Assembly (NCBI GenBank): GCA_032358255.1
Contig: JAULBX010031260.1
Coordinates: forward strand, 1 to 64,000
Length of the DNA: 64,000 bases
Direction of reading: 5' to 3'
Origin: Heterotrichella gracilis
Taxonomy: Eukaryota > Sar > Xanthophyceae > Tribonematales > Xanthonemataceae
Shown here: positions 10,901-22,900 of the stretch, piece by piece
Layout: every line of letters starts with the position of its first letter
Numbering within the stretch: position 1 is the stretch's first letter
Notes under the pieces: generated by a model
Database searches by the model: none
What the model was told of the DNA's origin: nothing
What the model saw: the letters and a program-made list of their open reading frames with translations, nothing else
Translations under genes and position numbers: made by a program

Positions 10901-13900
10901 CGGGGAACCATCCTGAACTACCACCTCCATGCCAGACACCCCCCACATTTCCAATGTCATGCGTCCTCAGCAAGTTGACATTGAGATGCACTACCCCAAA
11001 ATACTTTTCATCAATAGTGTGGGCAATATGCCGTGCGTTGGTATGACTGGGGACCACGGAATGCAATAAACCCTACCCAGCAGGTCCTGCGCATGCTGCT
11101 GCGGATTGGCCAAGGTGGCTGACGTGACGATGAACACAGGGGAGGAGTTGTAGTGGCGGGCACACAGGCGGCGCAGCCTCCGCAGCACCAGGGCTGTGTG
11201 GCACCCAAACACACCCCTGCGAGGGTAATGGGACAGGGTTTAGGGTTTGGGATCGTGGGTTAGGGCGGCTGCGCTGCAGCACCAGGGCGGTGTGGCACCT
11301 AAACACACACACCCCTGCGCAGTGGATGCCTAACAGAGGTTATAAGCATGTAGAACGTAAACCCCAAACCTTGTCCCAACAGATACACGGCAGAAAATAG
11401 CAAATCAACAAAGTATCCTATCCCTTTCCGACGCCAGCCCCATGCCCTACTCAATTGTGTACGCGTGCCGCTCGTCTACCACAAACAAATATACAGCAGA
11501 AATCAGCATACCATTAAACTTCCGACCCCAGCTATCCCCACTCACTTGTAGGCGTGCCCCTCATCCACAACCACAAACGCAAGGTTGGCCAGCAGGCGCG
11601 CAAACTGCGCATGCACCGGCAGCACGCTCATGTGCAGCATGTCGGGGTTGGTGATGAGCAGCTGGGCAGAGGCGCGGATGGCGCCACGGTCGGCCTGCAA
11701 AGGGGGCAGGCATTGGGTGTGTGCTCCCCTCAAGTGGGGAGCAGACACTGGAAAAGAGGTTGAAGGCAGGGTTGGATGCTGCTTACCATAACACACCACC
11801 ACCTGTGCCCCCAAAGCACCCCCACAACACCCGCAGCTGGTCCTGAGCCAGGTCTTGATGGGAAGCAGGCAGCGTGCAATGGCATGAGGGCCAAATTAGG
11901 GTTTTGTCTCAGGGTCCCTGATGCGCACCTGCGGCGTGTCCCCATCATACACCGCCACCTGCGCCCCCCCTGTGGCCCCCCACCCCGCCCCCACCAGCCC
12001 CCTCAACACCCGCAGCTGGTCCTGGGCAAGGGCTTTGGTGGGGAAGAGGAAAAGCGCAGTGGCGTTAGGGTTTTGGGCTAGGGTCTGCAGGATGGGCAGG
12101 TTGTAGCACAGGGATTTGCCGCTGGCTGTGGATGTGGCGATGACCACGTGGCGCCCCGAGAGGGCTGCGTCGATGGCCTGCAGGGATAGGGTTTTAGTAA
12201 GGGTTTTGGATAAAATTCCGGTTTAAAATTGGGTTTGCGATTGGGTTTCGGTTTGCTACCGGCTGTGGAGGTGGCGATAACTACATGGCGGCCTGAAAGG
12301 GCTGCCTTGATGGCACCTGCAGGGAGGACGCTCGCTTAGGTTTCTGGTAGGCCACAAATATGTCATCAGAGCTTGTAATTCCCTAATGCAATCACCTAGT
12401 TTGATGACTTGTGCAATGCCTTAACCAAATCCTAGGTGTCAAATCTTTGGCTGGTGGGTGCACAACCTTTTTCCATCGTCTACTTTGATACCCTTATCCA
12501 ACCCCTAGGCGCCGTACCTGCGCCTGGTGCGTGAACAGTGTCTTGATGCCCTTTGACTCCAATGCCTTCTGCACAGGTGGCGCCATGTGGGCTGAGGGGA
12601 TGGCAGTGGAGGAGGGCCGAGCGGCCAGGTGCTCCTTGTGGCAAACCTACACAAATGTTTACAAAAAAAATTGAGAAAAATAAAGCAATGATTTGGGGAC
12701 AAATTAAAATCACAAAATGATCCTCAATATCTTGATGTGTCAGGGGATGGCGGGCTGCTGGCACCATATGCAAGCAAGATTATGGAAGCGCCAATTAGGC
12801 ACTGGGGCCGCATTACCTGGCCGTCATACCACGCCAATTTCTCCAAATGCTGCAGGAATGTGACGGGGTCCATAGGGGTTGTGTCGGTGCAAGGAGGGTG
12901 CTTGCGCAGCAATGTGGGGGGGCGCGCTGGGCGCCCCACCCTCCCCTCCTCCATATCCTCCCCTTGCCCCCCTTCGCTAGCGCCCAGAATTTGGGGCTTA
13001 AATAATGCTGCCACCTCTTGGATTTGCGCCAGGGTCACATTTTGCAGGTTGAATTTGGGGTGCCAGGCGTGCTTCTGCACAGCAGGATTGCCAACTCAAT
13101 TTCAAGTCTAATCTACTGTGATGTTATATGATCTACTATAAATCATAGTCTATGATGTAATATAAGCTGCACTGAAGATCCTCATCGTTGGAGCACAAAC
13201 TGCATTCCAACACACACATGATGATGCATGTGCCAGTTACAGGCACTGTTGATTCCTCCCCTCACAAACTTGAGGAACTTTCTTTGACCCACCTTGACAG
13301 GGTCCCAGTCCCCCTCAGCTGCCTCCACATCCCCAGCACCACCACTTCCCTCCCCAGTCTTCACCTTCTTGCCCCCCCTTGCACGTGTCACTACCCCCCT
13401 GATGGCCCCCTCTCCAATAGGGAGGACCCTCCCTGCCTTGAGCTGATCCAAGAACCCATCATGAAGGGCTGACACGTGAGTGATCAGTGCCGATCGGAAG
13501 GCGCCCACGCGGCGGCGGGCGGCGTTGCCGGGGTTGGGGATGGCTTGCAGTTTCACTGGGGATGATATGTTCTTGGGGACGGCGGGGACGATGTCTGGGG
13601 TGGGAACATAGGTGCACCTGCAAGGGGAGAGAATTCAAACATTATTGACAGCAAGGAGCAAACCCGAGCGATGTGTCAAACTGCAATTTGCAGAGCAGGA
13701 AACACCCACTTGTCTCACCCTTAGGGTGGGTTTCTACTGCTTTGATACTACATAGCATGAATAAAATAAAATGATTGAAGTAGTTATTGGAGGTAATTGC
13801 AGCTACATCATCAGCTTCTTGCAAAACCACTTGTTGCCTTACATGAAGTGATATTCAGGGGTATACTCGAAGTTGTAAGGCAACAACAATGGCATCTTGG

Positions 13901-16900
13901 AGTCGAAGGTGCCATTCCTACACAGCTTACCTGCCGGGATCAAGAATCTCCAAGATCCAGTTTTCCTTCTCCCCTTGCACCACAGTGCCTGCCCCATCTG
14001 TCCTGATCTGTGTAGGATGAGCGATGGGGGTGCTGGGGTCATCTAGGGTTTCCTCAAAACCCTCGCCAGGGTTGGCCCGAAGCGGGTCGTTGGCCCGACT
14101 GGCGGCTAGGGTTTCTAGGGTGCGGGGAAGGAACCCTCCCCATAAAGTCGGTTCCTGCACAAGGCATGCTCCTCAGACAGGTCCACATTCCACGTTCACG
14201 TCTAGATTTAAATTCATATTTGCACCATAAGCAGTTGAAAAGCTGGAATGCAATCGATGAAATAACCGGTGCAGCTTTGATAACCGCAAGAAAGAAGGGC
14301 TGAAAATAAGCATAACTCTGCACTATCTGGTATCCATTTGTCTAACCTTCCATCATTTCAACCTTGCCTCTACAAGAACCATTGGATGATTGGATGGACA
14401 GCTGCCACGCCAAACCACCGCCCACCCCCAACATGCGGCCTCTCCCCAGTGCCACCTACCACCACCACCCACCTGGGGACCCTCCAGAAACCTGAAGCCC
14501 CCACCAGTCCCCTCCCCTCCACCCCCCTCCCCACGCACACCCCTTGGCTGGTGCCGCAAGGGGGAGTAGTCTGAAGTGTCCCTCCTACGCAGCACCACCA
14601 CGTGGGGTGCCACCACCGCCATCCCCTCTACATCACTGATGCTGATATCCCCCTCTGGGTACAAGCCCTGCATGCTGCTGTGCATGACGCGCCAGGTGGC
14701 CTGCGGAGGGTGTCATCTGGGGTTTAGGGTTCAGGCAGGGGCTAACCCTAAAAAACCTGAAAATTTTGCAATTCCAGGTCGAATTTCTGGTTTAGGGTTT
14801 ATTTGCACCCTAGTGCATTTCCCGCACCTGTATATGCTGCTGCAGCAGGAAAGAGTGCAACGCACTCACCGTCTCAAATTTAAAATTAGGATTTAGGGTT
14901 GTAACCCGTGGGACGTAGAGTAATCCCCGCACCTGTATGTGCTGCTGCAGCAGGAAGGAGTGCATCGCATCACTGTCTCAAATTAAGGTTTAAGGTTTTC
15001 ACCATTGAGGCATAGCGGTTTCCCGCACCTGTATGTGCTGCTGCAGCAGGAAGGAGTGCACCGCATTCACCGCCTCGAATTTCCGAATCAGCTCCTCCGC
15101 TACAGGGGGAAGGGGTAGCTGCAGCATTGCCTTCAAAGGTTCCACGCCTGCCCCTCTCTGCACAAGGGTTTAGGGTTTAGAGTTTAGGGTTTGGATGGAG
15201 GCCAGCGGGTGAGCACGTGCTGGCAGTACTGGCAGAGCATGCGTAGGGTGAAGCCCATAATCATCACCCTAAACCCTAAACCCTAAACCTATACGAAGGG
15301 GGGTAGGGGGCTTCAAGAGGGTTTGTGACAGGCGTTCCAGGAGACGCAAGAAGTTGGGGATGACACAATCCCAGGTGGAATGAACACCACCTTGTGCGGT
15401 GCTGGTTATGACAGGGCAAATGGTGGTGACGGCGGTGACCACAGTTTAAAGCGCATCCGGCTTGTGTTATGATTCACGACACCGTCAAAGACGCACAATT
15501 TTAGGGGCTTATGCGATGGGTGCTGGGTCGCAGTGACACATGGGTGGTGGGGAAGGGAAGTACGTGTCATGTGAGGTGGGATGCATTAGCAGTGTTCCGC
15601 AAGAAACATGGGTGTGGTTACCAAGGTGAGAAATGTGGCAAATGTGGGTGAGGTTGGAAAGGTGACAGCAACCCACTTTGCCTAATTTGGGTTAAAGGAT
15701 TTAGGGCAACAAGTTTAGGGTTCTAGAGTTTTAGGGCATGGTGCCACTTGCCTGTTTTCGCTTGCTCCCCTTCCCCCTCTGCCCTGCCTGCGATCTGGCC
15801 TCCACCCCCCCATCATCCTGCAGACCGCTCCCCCCTTGGTCACCCCCACCAGTGGCAGATAACCCTGTAGGGTTTCCATCCATGTCTGCAGCCCTCAGCT
15901 CTGCCCGCAGCTCAGCCCACACATCATCACCCGGGGCCCCACCAACCAGGTCCAAATTTGACCCTGGCTCCACATTTGGAGTTCTGGTCCAGCCATCCAC
16001 TTTCACCCCCACATTCGAATTCAAATGCTGATTGCTGATCGACTGTGCTGTATCTGGCACCTGATTGACATCTGTGCCCCGCTGAGGTTGATGCTGTGTT
16101 CCTTTTGAAAGTCCTCCAGGAGCCAGGATCGAATCCCGGGCCTCTCCCCGCCCATCCCCGTCAGCCTCCTCGCCATGCGATGCAGCAGATCCCTCCCCTC
16201 CCATGTTGCCATTGATACCCTCCCCCTGGCTGCCAAAGGGGAGCGCCCGTTTTGGGATCCGCCGGCTTCCCGATCCCTCATCCCCGGTGGTGGCATCCCT
16301 GGGACCCGCTGACTGGGGGTATTTCACTGGGGATGGATTGGGCCTGGATGCATATCCCGGCAGAAGCGACAGCAACCCCTGGCCGTTCACCATGTGGACC
16401 AGGTCCCTATCAGGGGAGTGAAAGGAGGATTGGCAAGGGGAGGGCGCCGCGGATGGGGATGGTGGTGGGGATTGGGGGCGGCGGCGGCGGCTGGTGGTGG
16501 GGATGCTGGGGTTGTAGCTGTGCGCGTTGGAGAAATGGACTAGGGATGACCAGGGTGTGGTTGCCTGGGGACTGGACGGTGTTTTTGTGGGAATTGCAGA
16601 TGGTGGTGGTGCGTCGCCTCCGGAGCTTTCTGTTGCGTTGCTGATCACCCGCACCACCGCCCCGGTGGACGCACCCCTTGCATCGACTGATCCTGATGAT
16701 AGCCCCCTTTTGTTTGAAGGGACCATAGAATCCATCCCCACTCCGATCCCAACACTCCCGCCCCTTGCAGCCGCACGCGTTTCCTCCCCTCGTGCATTCC
16801 CAGCATTGCCGTTTACCCCCCCTGGCTGCACAGTGGCACCATCCCCTCCCCTCGCCAGCAAGGAGGGTGCAAGGGCATGCCCTCCAGAACGCGCCTTGTC

Positions 16901-17801
16901 CCCTTTCTTCTGCTTTTCGATCACCCCCTGACACAGCCACAAAGCCACAGTGAGCCAAAGCACCCTACGTTAGGGTTTTGCGCAGTCCCTGACCTGTCAA
17001 CACGAGATATGTGGTGACGCTGTGTGGGTGTGCCAACACTACGCGTCCGTAAATTAAGCCATAAATAGCGCATGAAGCATACCCACCCACAACAATCAAG
17101 CCAATATGCAACGGGGTGACCATAAACCCTACACCAGGCGAAAACCCTGTTCGGCTGCCGCGGCATACGCACCAGGAAGCCTCCCGGCTGGATGTTGAGG
17201 TCAGAAACCCTTGTGGAGGGTTCCAGTGTGAGACCCTGCACCAAGGAAAAGAGGGAATAAAAAATCAGGTCATGCACACTCCATGGATTTCAGTAGTAAG
17301 CTGATGCCAGGGCTATGGCATGGGGCGCGGCTGAGATTTGGTTTAGCACTGGCATTGGATCCTGTTTGTACAGCAAGGTACCTTTCCAGGTGTGGGGTGT
17401 TTTTTTGGCCATCCAATAGGGTCCACCATTGGTCCCTCCATCTGGGCAGTTCGTTAACCAATATATCCAGATGAAGAAGGACTTTCTACTGTACTAGCGT
17501 TTTCCCATATGTAGAAAGCACAGCGTGGAAAATTTTAAGGCAGCTACTGGTGCGACCGGCGCCCTTCTACTGGTGTAGTGCAGCTTTTGTTGGGCTCCGT
17601 GGCATGCACGCATGCATTGCATGCATGTATATGTCCGGTGAAACCCCTCCCACCCCTCCCCTCACGCACCCCTTGAAAGAAACGCAGCACCACCACCCCA
17701 TGCTGCGCGGAAAGGCGGCGTTTGACCGCCGCCAGCGTCTCCGCCCCCTCAGCACGCACAGCACAGCGCTTCCCCGTGAGGGTCCGCACCTCAATGTCCA
17801 T
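4922..17801 (-). CDS. HRQ1: Ubiquitin-like domain + HRQ1/RecQ4-type DNA helicase, 24 exons
   Basis: A superfamily 2 helicase with plant HRQ1 architecture, probably nuclear and acting in DNA crosslink or break repair (family knowledge). Exons, in gene order: 17801-17670, 17235-17173, 16927-15752, 15157-15029, 14700-14473, 14154-13931, 13617-13293, 13074-12817, 12646-12518, 12177-11929, 11694-11546, 11216-11077, 10870-10717, 10391-9989, 9590-9465, 9161-9006, 8730-8607, 8357-8206, 7979-7844, 7563-7364, 7081-6941, 6556-6440, 5887-5651, 5179-4922. All phases agree: 1,801 residues. Seen: ubiquitin-like fold (1-65), GIKTLFTHQ, motif I TSTASGKS (903-910), DEGH (1015), TSAT (1052), [17 protein letters not shown] (about 1396), and a C-terminal cysteine cluster like DUF1998/MZB. 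It is longer than plant or yeast relatives because of a disordered 392-residue exon 3 and a Gly/Ala-rich exon 14. The start is the ATG at 17801. Exon 15's start is the least certain boundary. Confidence 0.85.
5226..5577 (-). repeat. Two decayed copies of the last helicase exon
   Basis: About 5226-5386 repeats the last exon (4922-5179) together with its splice acceptor, with scattered substitutions and indels. Shared landmarks are the GTGCTGGGTGCAGCGGGG core and the CTGCCTGCAG acceptor. About 5462-5577 is a third, more diverged copy. The extra copies lie upstream in gene direction, inside intron 23. The copy nearest the stop is the one with an intact frame. Confidence 0.75.
5950..6250 (-). repeat. 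Two partial copies of helicase exon 23
   Basis: The start of exon 23 (5887 downwards, encoding [19 protein letters not shown]) recurs at about 5950-6095, almost identical over more than 130 bp including the acceptor. It recurs again at about 6140-6250 in a more decayed form. Only the copy at 5651-5887 continues into the full exon with a donor site. The copies form a ladder of increasing age going upstream in the gene. Confidence 0.8.
7148..7322 (-). repeat. Ghost fragments of helicase exons 21 and 20
   Basis: About 7148-7187 repeats the first part of exon 21 (GCGCC.CCTTGCTGTCCA). About 7284-7322 repeats the 3' end of exon 20 (ACA.GTACACCGCCC). Both are in intron 20 and are 35-40 bp long, so the individual matches are weaker than in the longer ladders. 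Confidence 0.55.
9989..10391 (-). other. Gly/Ala/Val-rich insert exon (exon 14) between helicase lobes
   Basis: This exon codes for repeated GAGAG, GAGVPGG and polyglycine runs generated by CAC/CAG/ACC trinucleotide-like DNA. It enters with phase 2 and leaves with phase 0, fitting both neighbours. In plant HRQ1 proteins the FVLWNP segment is followed almost directly by the SPI...EL helix, so this is an expansion at a loop between the two RecA lobes. Whether it is always spliced in is unknown. Confidence 0.6.
10875..10960 (-). repeat. Ghost copy of helicase exon 13
   Basis: Read on the minus strand this encodes a segment like [15 protein letters not shown], clearly a relative of [15 protein letters not shown] in exon 13 (10870-10717). 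It lies immediately upstream in the gene. Another short ghost of exon 17 lies at about 8785-8833. Confidence 0.7.
11258..11491 (-). repeat. Ghost copies of helicase exons 12 and 11
   Basis: About 11258-11322 resembles the start of exon 12 (GCACCAGGGC..GTGTGGCAC, then a stretched ACACAC run). About 11444-11491 resembles the 3' end of exon 11, where DEGHAYK is encoded, with its donor region. Both lie in the intron between the two exons, and both have lost a usable frame. Confidence 0.65.
11797..11890 (-). repeat. Ghost copy of the motif Ia part of helicase exon 10
   Basis: The stretch CACCCGCAGCTGGTCCTG and its flanks repeat the part of exon 10 coding for the PTKALAQDQ region. The match extends about 90 bp with several changes. 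It lies downstream of the real exon in gene direction. A second ghost of the same exon, from the motif I part, lies at about 12236-12316 on the other side. Confidence 0.65.
12236..12316 (-). repeat. Ghost copy of the motif I part of helicase exon 10
   Basis: GGCTGTGGAGGTGGCGATAA and the following sequence up to a CTGCAG acceptor mirror 12121-12185, the exon segment that codes the Walker A region. About 75 bp align with moderate divergence. The ghost sits just upstream in the gene, in intron 9. Confidence 0.7.
14827..14985 (-). repeat. Two ghost copies of the 3' end of helicase exon 4
   Basis: GCTGCTGCAGCAGGAA with flanks occurs three times: in exon 4 (15029-15090), at about 14929-14985 and at about 14827-14880. 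Each copy keeps the CACCTGTAT donor side. Between them lie short GGTTTAGGGTT motifs. Confidence 0.7.
15752..16927 (-). other. Large low-complexity exon 3 of the helicase gene
   Basis: A single 1,176-nt exon (phase 0 at both ends) encodes 392 residues rich in Ser, Pro, Gly, Asp and basic clusters, with no recognisable fold. It separates the ubiquitin-like domain from the helicase part. Its downstream splice site reads CAG|GCAAGT: a GC-AG intron is the only choice that keeps the frame into exon 4. The insert is probably disordered and could carry localisation or modification sites; I cannot identify any. Confidence 0.7.
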
Positions 17802-19996
17802 CCCAGTAGGTCCCCCTCCCAACTAAGTAGGAGTCCCTACCAATGCCAGGAATTGCCACCCCGGGCCCCGTCACTAGGCCCCGTTTAGCGCTAGCGCTAT
17901 ACAGGTGGGTGGTTTACCATTCACCACACAATAGCCTTGTATGCAGCACAAGGGAACCCTTCAACTTTAAGGCAAGGTTTCACCTATGCCTCAGAGTTGC
18001 ACCACCCAGTTGCATGGGTTCAGCTCTAGAGGTGAGCAGGCCTGTGTGTGACAACGCTCTTGTAACTGAAAGGGACTGCAGCGAGCAAGCCAGGACAACC
18101 CGGGGGTGGTGTAGTGACCTGAAAGCACGTGAGGTTGTTGGAACCACATGCCCAAGGAACTGATAAATCCTACCTACTGTGAGCACTTCCAAACACTAAT
18201 ATTGTTCTCTGATTGAGCCTTTTTGAAGCCCTACACACAGCACTTGCAAGAGACAACTATCCAGTAAGATAACTCTTTTAAGCGGTTAAATTAAAACAAT
18301 TAAATTAAATCGCATTTTCACCCCGCGTCACAAACATAACATATCGCTCCATGGTGCTCGACTGCCCGCTATTCAGCCTCAACACAACCTACTATCAGAG
18401 CTTGACCGGCCGGTGCAAGCACTTTGCTCTTACAGCAGCAGTACTGCAGCACGCTACAGCATTGGGGTTACCGGGGTATGGCTACAGTCACGACCGTTAT
18501 AGCTGCTAATAGATTGGATAAGCGGTAAGCATCGGCAGCCATCAGCGAGGTCCCGCCATATGCTTGCGGAGTCTACAACGCCCATAATCACTGTTTGCAG
18601 CTCGTCCACACCAGGTATGGTAAAGGTCAGCTTGTACGCACGGATGCACTGCAGAAAGTTGCATAGTGGGCGATGGGTTGGGCGCAGCCTCAAAACATTG
18701 CAACGCAGGCCCTAATGGGTACAGAGTCGTCCATGCCGTGTGGGGGTGCCCGGTAGGCTGGCAAAGTGGCGCAGGGAAAGTGGAGGGCCGTGTTAGTAAT
18801 CGGTTGCAACAACCCATATTTTCCCTCTGCAAACGCTTCGACACTCCAGCAGGTATGCATTTGCAGCGCGAAGTTGTATTACCACGCCCCTTTTATGGTT
18901 GCCTGTAGTTCACGGCATGTTTGTAGCCAAATTGGAATGTCGCGGTGCTTTTCCCACCGCATGTGACCCGTCAGAGCAAATCACACCCTTATCGTGGAAA
19001 GTGTATACACGACGAACCCTGTTTTCCAGCCTAGGTGGACCGCTCGCCTTTTGGGCGTATTGGGTGTATTGGGTGCCAACCGTCCAGGGGCTCCCCCGCG
19101 AGCGATCTCACACTGCAGCACCGCACCACCTAGCAACCTACTATCGCTACCACAACCTCTGGGGGGGCTCAGGCAACCTTTCATACAGTGAGTAAGGGGC
19201 ATACTTTTTTTCACAGGCACACCGTGTTTACTCGCTTCTTTCCGGCTCTTTCTTTTAGCTTCGTGTCGGCGTTCTATATCCTCAATCACCCAGTTGACCA
19301 AGCGCCAGCGACTTTCAGCGCTGCGTTGTTCATAGCACCCATCGCGTTGCGACAACACAACGCCGCAACGCAAGAAACTCAACGTCGTCACGTATCTCCT
19401 TTGTCTAGCTACTGGCAAACTTCCATGTTTGAGCGCCGCTGGCTAAGGGCTCGTTGCGCGTGCGGCGTGGAAATTCGACGCGACCTCCAATCAGCGGTGC
19501 GCACTGCCGTACGAGGATGATCAGATCGGTGCTAACGTATCCAACGCACCGATGTTTGAACCGTTCGAGCCTCTCAGGCGCTATCTGACCCAGCCTCACT
19601 GTTGCCTCATCCTCCACTCCTCGTGCGGATCTACTTGTATCCATGGACCCTGGGTTAGGGTTTAGGGTGTCGAATACGCACGTATGTGTTGTAACTCCTC
19701 CGCCTGCGAGATTGCACTGTGGTGCACTTTCCACCTGCTTCCCTGTCACCTGTTGACACCACCTCCTTGAATATGCTTGCAGTTAGCCAGCACCCCAGGA
19801 CCTCCAACACCAAGCATCCCCAATAGCCCCTTCACCTACCACACCCACAGCCGCACCACCACACCCATGGCCGCAGCGCCTGCAGCTGCGGCAGCCTGAG
19901 ACCCCAGGCCTGCCGCAGCACACAATAACCCTTCCCTAGGGTCTTCAAGAAACCCTACCACAGGGTCACCAAGCCTCCATCCCACATACGCGCACC
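17802..19996. promoter_or_regulatory. Divergent intergenic region (helicase / coiled-coil gene)
   Basis: The start codons of two divergently transcribed genes face each other across about 2.2 kb, so promoters of both should be here. No TATA box or conserved site stands out. A short AT-rich stretch lies at 18280-18310. A minus-strand open stretch (19644-19405 and an overlapping frame to about 19200) has a coding-like composition but no recognisable product; I do not call it a gene. Confidence 0.4.
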
Positions 19997-22900
19997 ATGT
20001 CGTCGCCCGCCCTCCCCACCCCCCCACCCGACCTCGCCTCCCTCCTGGACGCCCACACCGGCACAGTCGCCACCAGCCCCCAGGTGGCCATCACCGCCCT
20101 GGTCCAAGCAGTCCAGCAGCTCCAATCCAGCAACCGCACCGCGCCCTGCCAGTGCCTCAATCTCAAAGAGGATCTACAGAAGCTGGCGGGCGAGGTGGCG
20201 GCGGTGGCGGGGGTCAACGCCGAGATCAAGCAGCAGCTCTCGGCGGTGCAGGACGAGCACGCAGCCCTGCGGGCGGCGCTGACGGGCGAGAACGGCGCCG
20301 CGCCCAACCCCGCGTGGCGCACCCAGATGAAGGAGATTGAAGCCAGTGTGACCCAGGCCACAGGGGAGTGTGCTGAGCTGCGGGCGGATATGGTGGTGCT
20401 GTACTCGAACCAGGCGCTGGCGGACGGTGCGGGGGCGGCGGAGGGGGCGGGGGCGGGGCCCAGCAGCGGAGGTGGGGTGTCTGGGACCGGTGGGGGCCAG
20501 GCTGGCAGTGATGAGCTGGCGGAGCTGAGGGGCGTGGCGCAGGGGCTGCAGGACAAGTGGGGGGCCATCGACGCCCTGCTGCAGGTAGGGATTTTGCAGG
20601 CGGTCAAAACCCTGATTAGGCAGGCGACAGAACTTGGCAATTGCACCAACGCATGCGGTGGCTTGGCTGTCCAGGTTGGGTGTTCACAACCGTGTTTGCC
20701 AATGTTATTGCACACAAGCGGTGTTAGCCCAATGCATCATACGAGGACACTGTATGCTCCACAAATTGCACCCCCAAACCTGTACAGCAATATGTTGACA
20801 ACTCTGTGGCAGTTTTAAAAGCCTTGCAAATGTCCAATCTCACGCGTTCCTCCCCGACCCCCTTGCAGGAGGTCCAATCCTCGGTTGCCCACCAAGGGGA
20901 GCGATCCGCGTCAGAGCAGCGGGAGCGCACAGCAGCCCTGGAGGGCATCTCCCGACTGCAAGGCGAGCTGCACGGCCTCAAGTCAGACCTGCAGCAGCTA
21001 CGCCAGGTGGGTCCTTGCCTCATGCGTTTGGGTTTAGGTTTTGAGCGGGTGCTGCCTCTCTCTATTGAAAAGAAAGAAATATAAGGGTAGACTGCTAAAT
21101 TTCATCCTTTGCTGCTAGATTTTTTCCATGCCTGTTCTGATTGTGACCACACCTTGCCATCCCCTTGCTCTTTGGCTTGTTGCTGCAAATCGTTTACCCC
21201 TTCTGCCCCTTGTGGTTGTAGTTAAATGCCGTCCCTTACTGGCAATTGTGGTTTGTTGAAATTGATTCCAATTGAATCTCTTTCCATGGCTGCATCTTCT
21301 TTCTACTTTAAAGTATCATTTAGTCCCCACTTTCTAATTTTGCGAATTTCATTGCAGGTGGCTGCCTCGCCCCGGGGATTGGCAGGCCCTTCCCTCGAGA
21401 AGCTGACCAAGCAGGTGCTGACGTGGCACGAACAGCACAACTCGCTGCAGGCGGCGGTCAGCACCCAGCAGAAAACCCTACAAGGGCTCATCTCCGACTC
21501 CCAGGTAGGGTTTGGGATCCATTTCGCCCCAGGCATAAAATTGAAATTCAGATCTGCCAAAATCATCTGTTGTGAGGGACTGGTGTGCCAGTCTCAAGGT
21601 GCTGGCCCTCACCGCTCCTCCTGCATGCTCTTACAACCCAGTGCTCACAATGATACTGAAATGGTTCCATGGCAACAACTTTTTCTCGTCAACCTACAAG
21701 TATGTAATCTACAAAATGTGTAGGTTAAATGTCTAACGGGTACGTTTGATCCCTTCCCCCAGGCCACGCAGCAGACCATCAGCTTCCTCGTGAACGACAC
21801 CAAGGCAATGAAGGCGGAGATGGGCGGGAAGGTCACACCGCAGGTAGGCACCCTTGAGGAACTGATCAGCGATTTCAAACTCCCACTTGACACCTCTCTT
21901 GATCGCTCTTACAAGCAATCAAATAGAAAGCCATTCCAGCCGTCATTGGCTTACTGCATTTGGGACACATGCTTGCTCTCACTCTTGTCGTTTCCTTTGT
22001 CAATGGCCTTGCCCATGAGCCGAGGAGTTGGACCAATTCCTTTTCGCTGATGGAGTATTATCTCCCCCCCCCATAGGAGGTTGCAAGGGGGCTGCGGCGG
22101 CTGGTGCAGTCCCTGCTGGGGAGGGACGCCTTTGACGACGCCAGCCAGATGCTGCCTGTGCATGTGTTCAAGGCCTGCGTGGCTGAAGGGGTGATCGAGA
22201 CCCTTCAAAGGGACACCATCCGCCAGCTGTGCCTGCCTGACCTGGACAGGGCCATCCAGATGGGCAAGCAGGTAGGCTTCCCTGCACAATCGATTTTTTT
22301 AACTAAACATTTTTGTACATTTCATAATAGTTTATCGATTCTATATTATTTCAACTCTAAATGTCCTTCTTTTTGTGCATGCTAAGCACCATGCACAGCC
22401 ACACATTGCACTTGAAATATATCATTCATTTTTAATTTACATTGTATTATATTGGTGTTATTGTACTTTGCTTAATATCTACCAATGTTTGGTTGTTTTG
22501 TGCGCGCAGGGCATCATGCCCAGCCACGCGCTTGTTGCGGAGTGCCTGCGCCAGCTGGCAGCCATGCAAGTGGGCAACCATGTGGGCACGTCAGGTAAGG
22601 GGAGGGACTCCTTACGGGACTGGAAATGACTGGCCCAAGTGCCTCTCCCTTCTCACCCTGCCTTGTTGGTCTTGCCTCAACCTCTGCCCTCAGTACCCCT
22701 TGCACACGTGGCGCGTCCTTTTGCCCTCTCCGTCATTTGCCATTTTTGTGCCCTTCGCATCCTATGTTGAAACATTATCTGTTATTTTCTCAAACCAGTT
22801 GGCTGTTTTATATGTACCCTTATATCTTTTGTATTGTTGGTAGCAGGAGGCATGTCAACGGGATGCACCACCCCTCCTGTGAACCAGATGCTGCCCAGCA

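Noticed and set aside
19405-19749. Minus-strand open frame with coding-like composition
   Set aside because: No recognisable domain, no convincing splice partners, and it lies in a divergent promoter region; too weak to call a gene.
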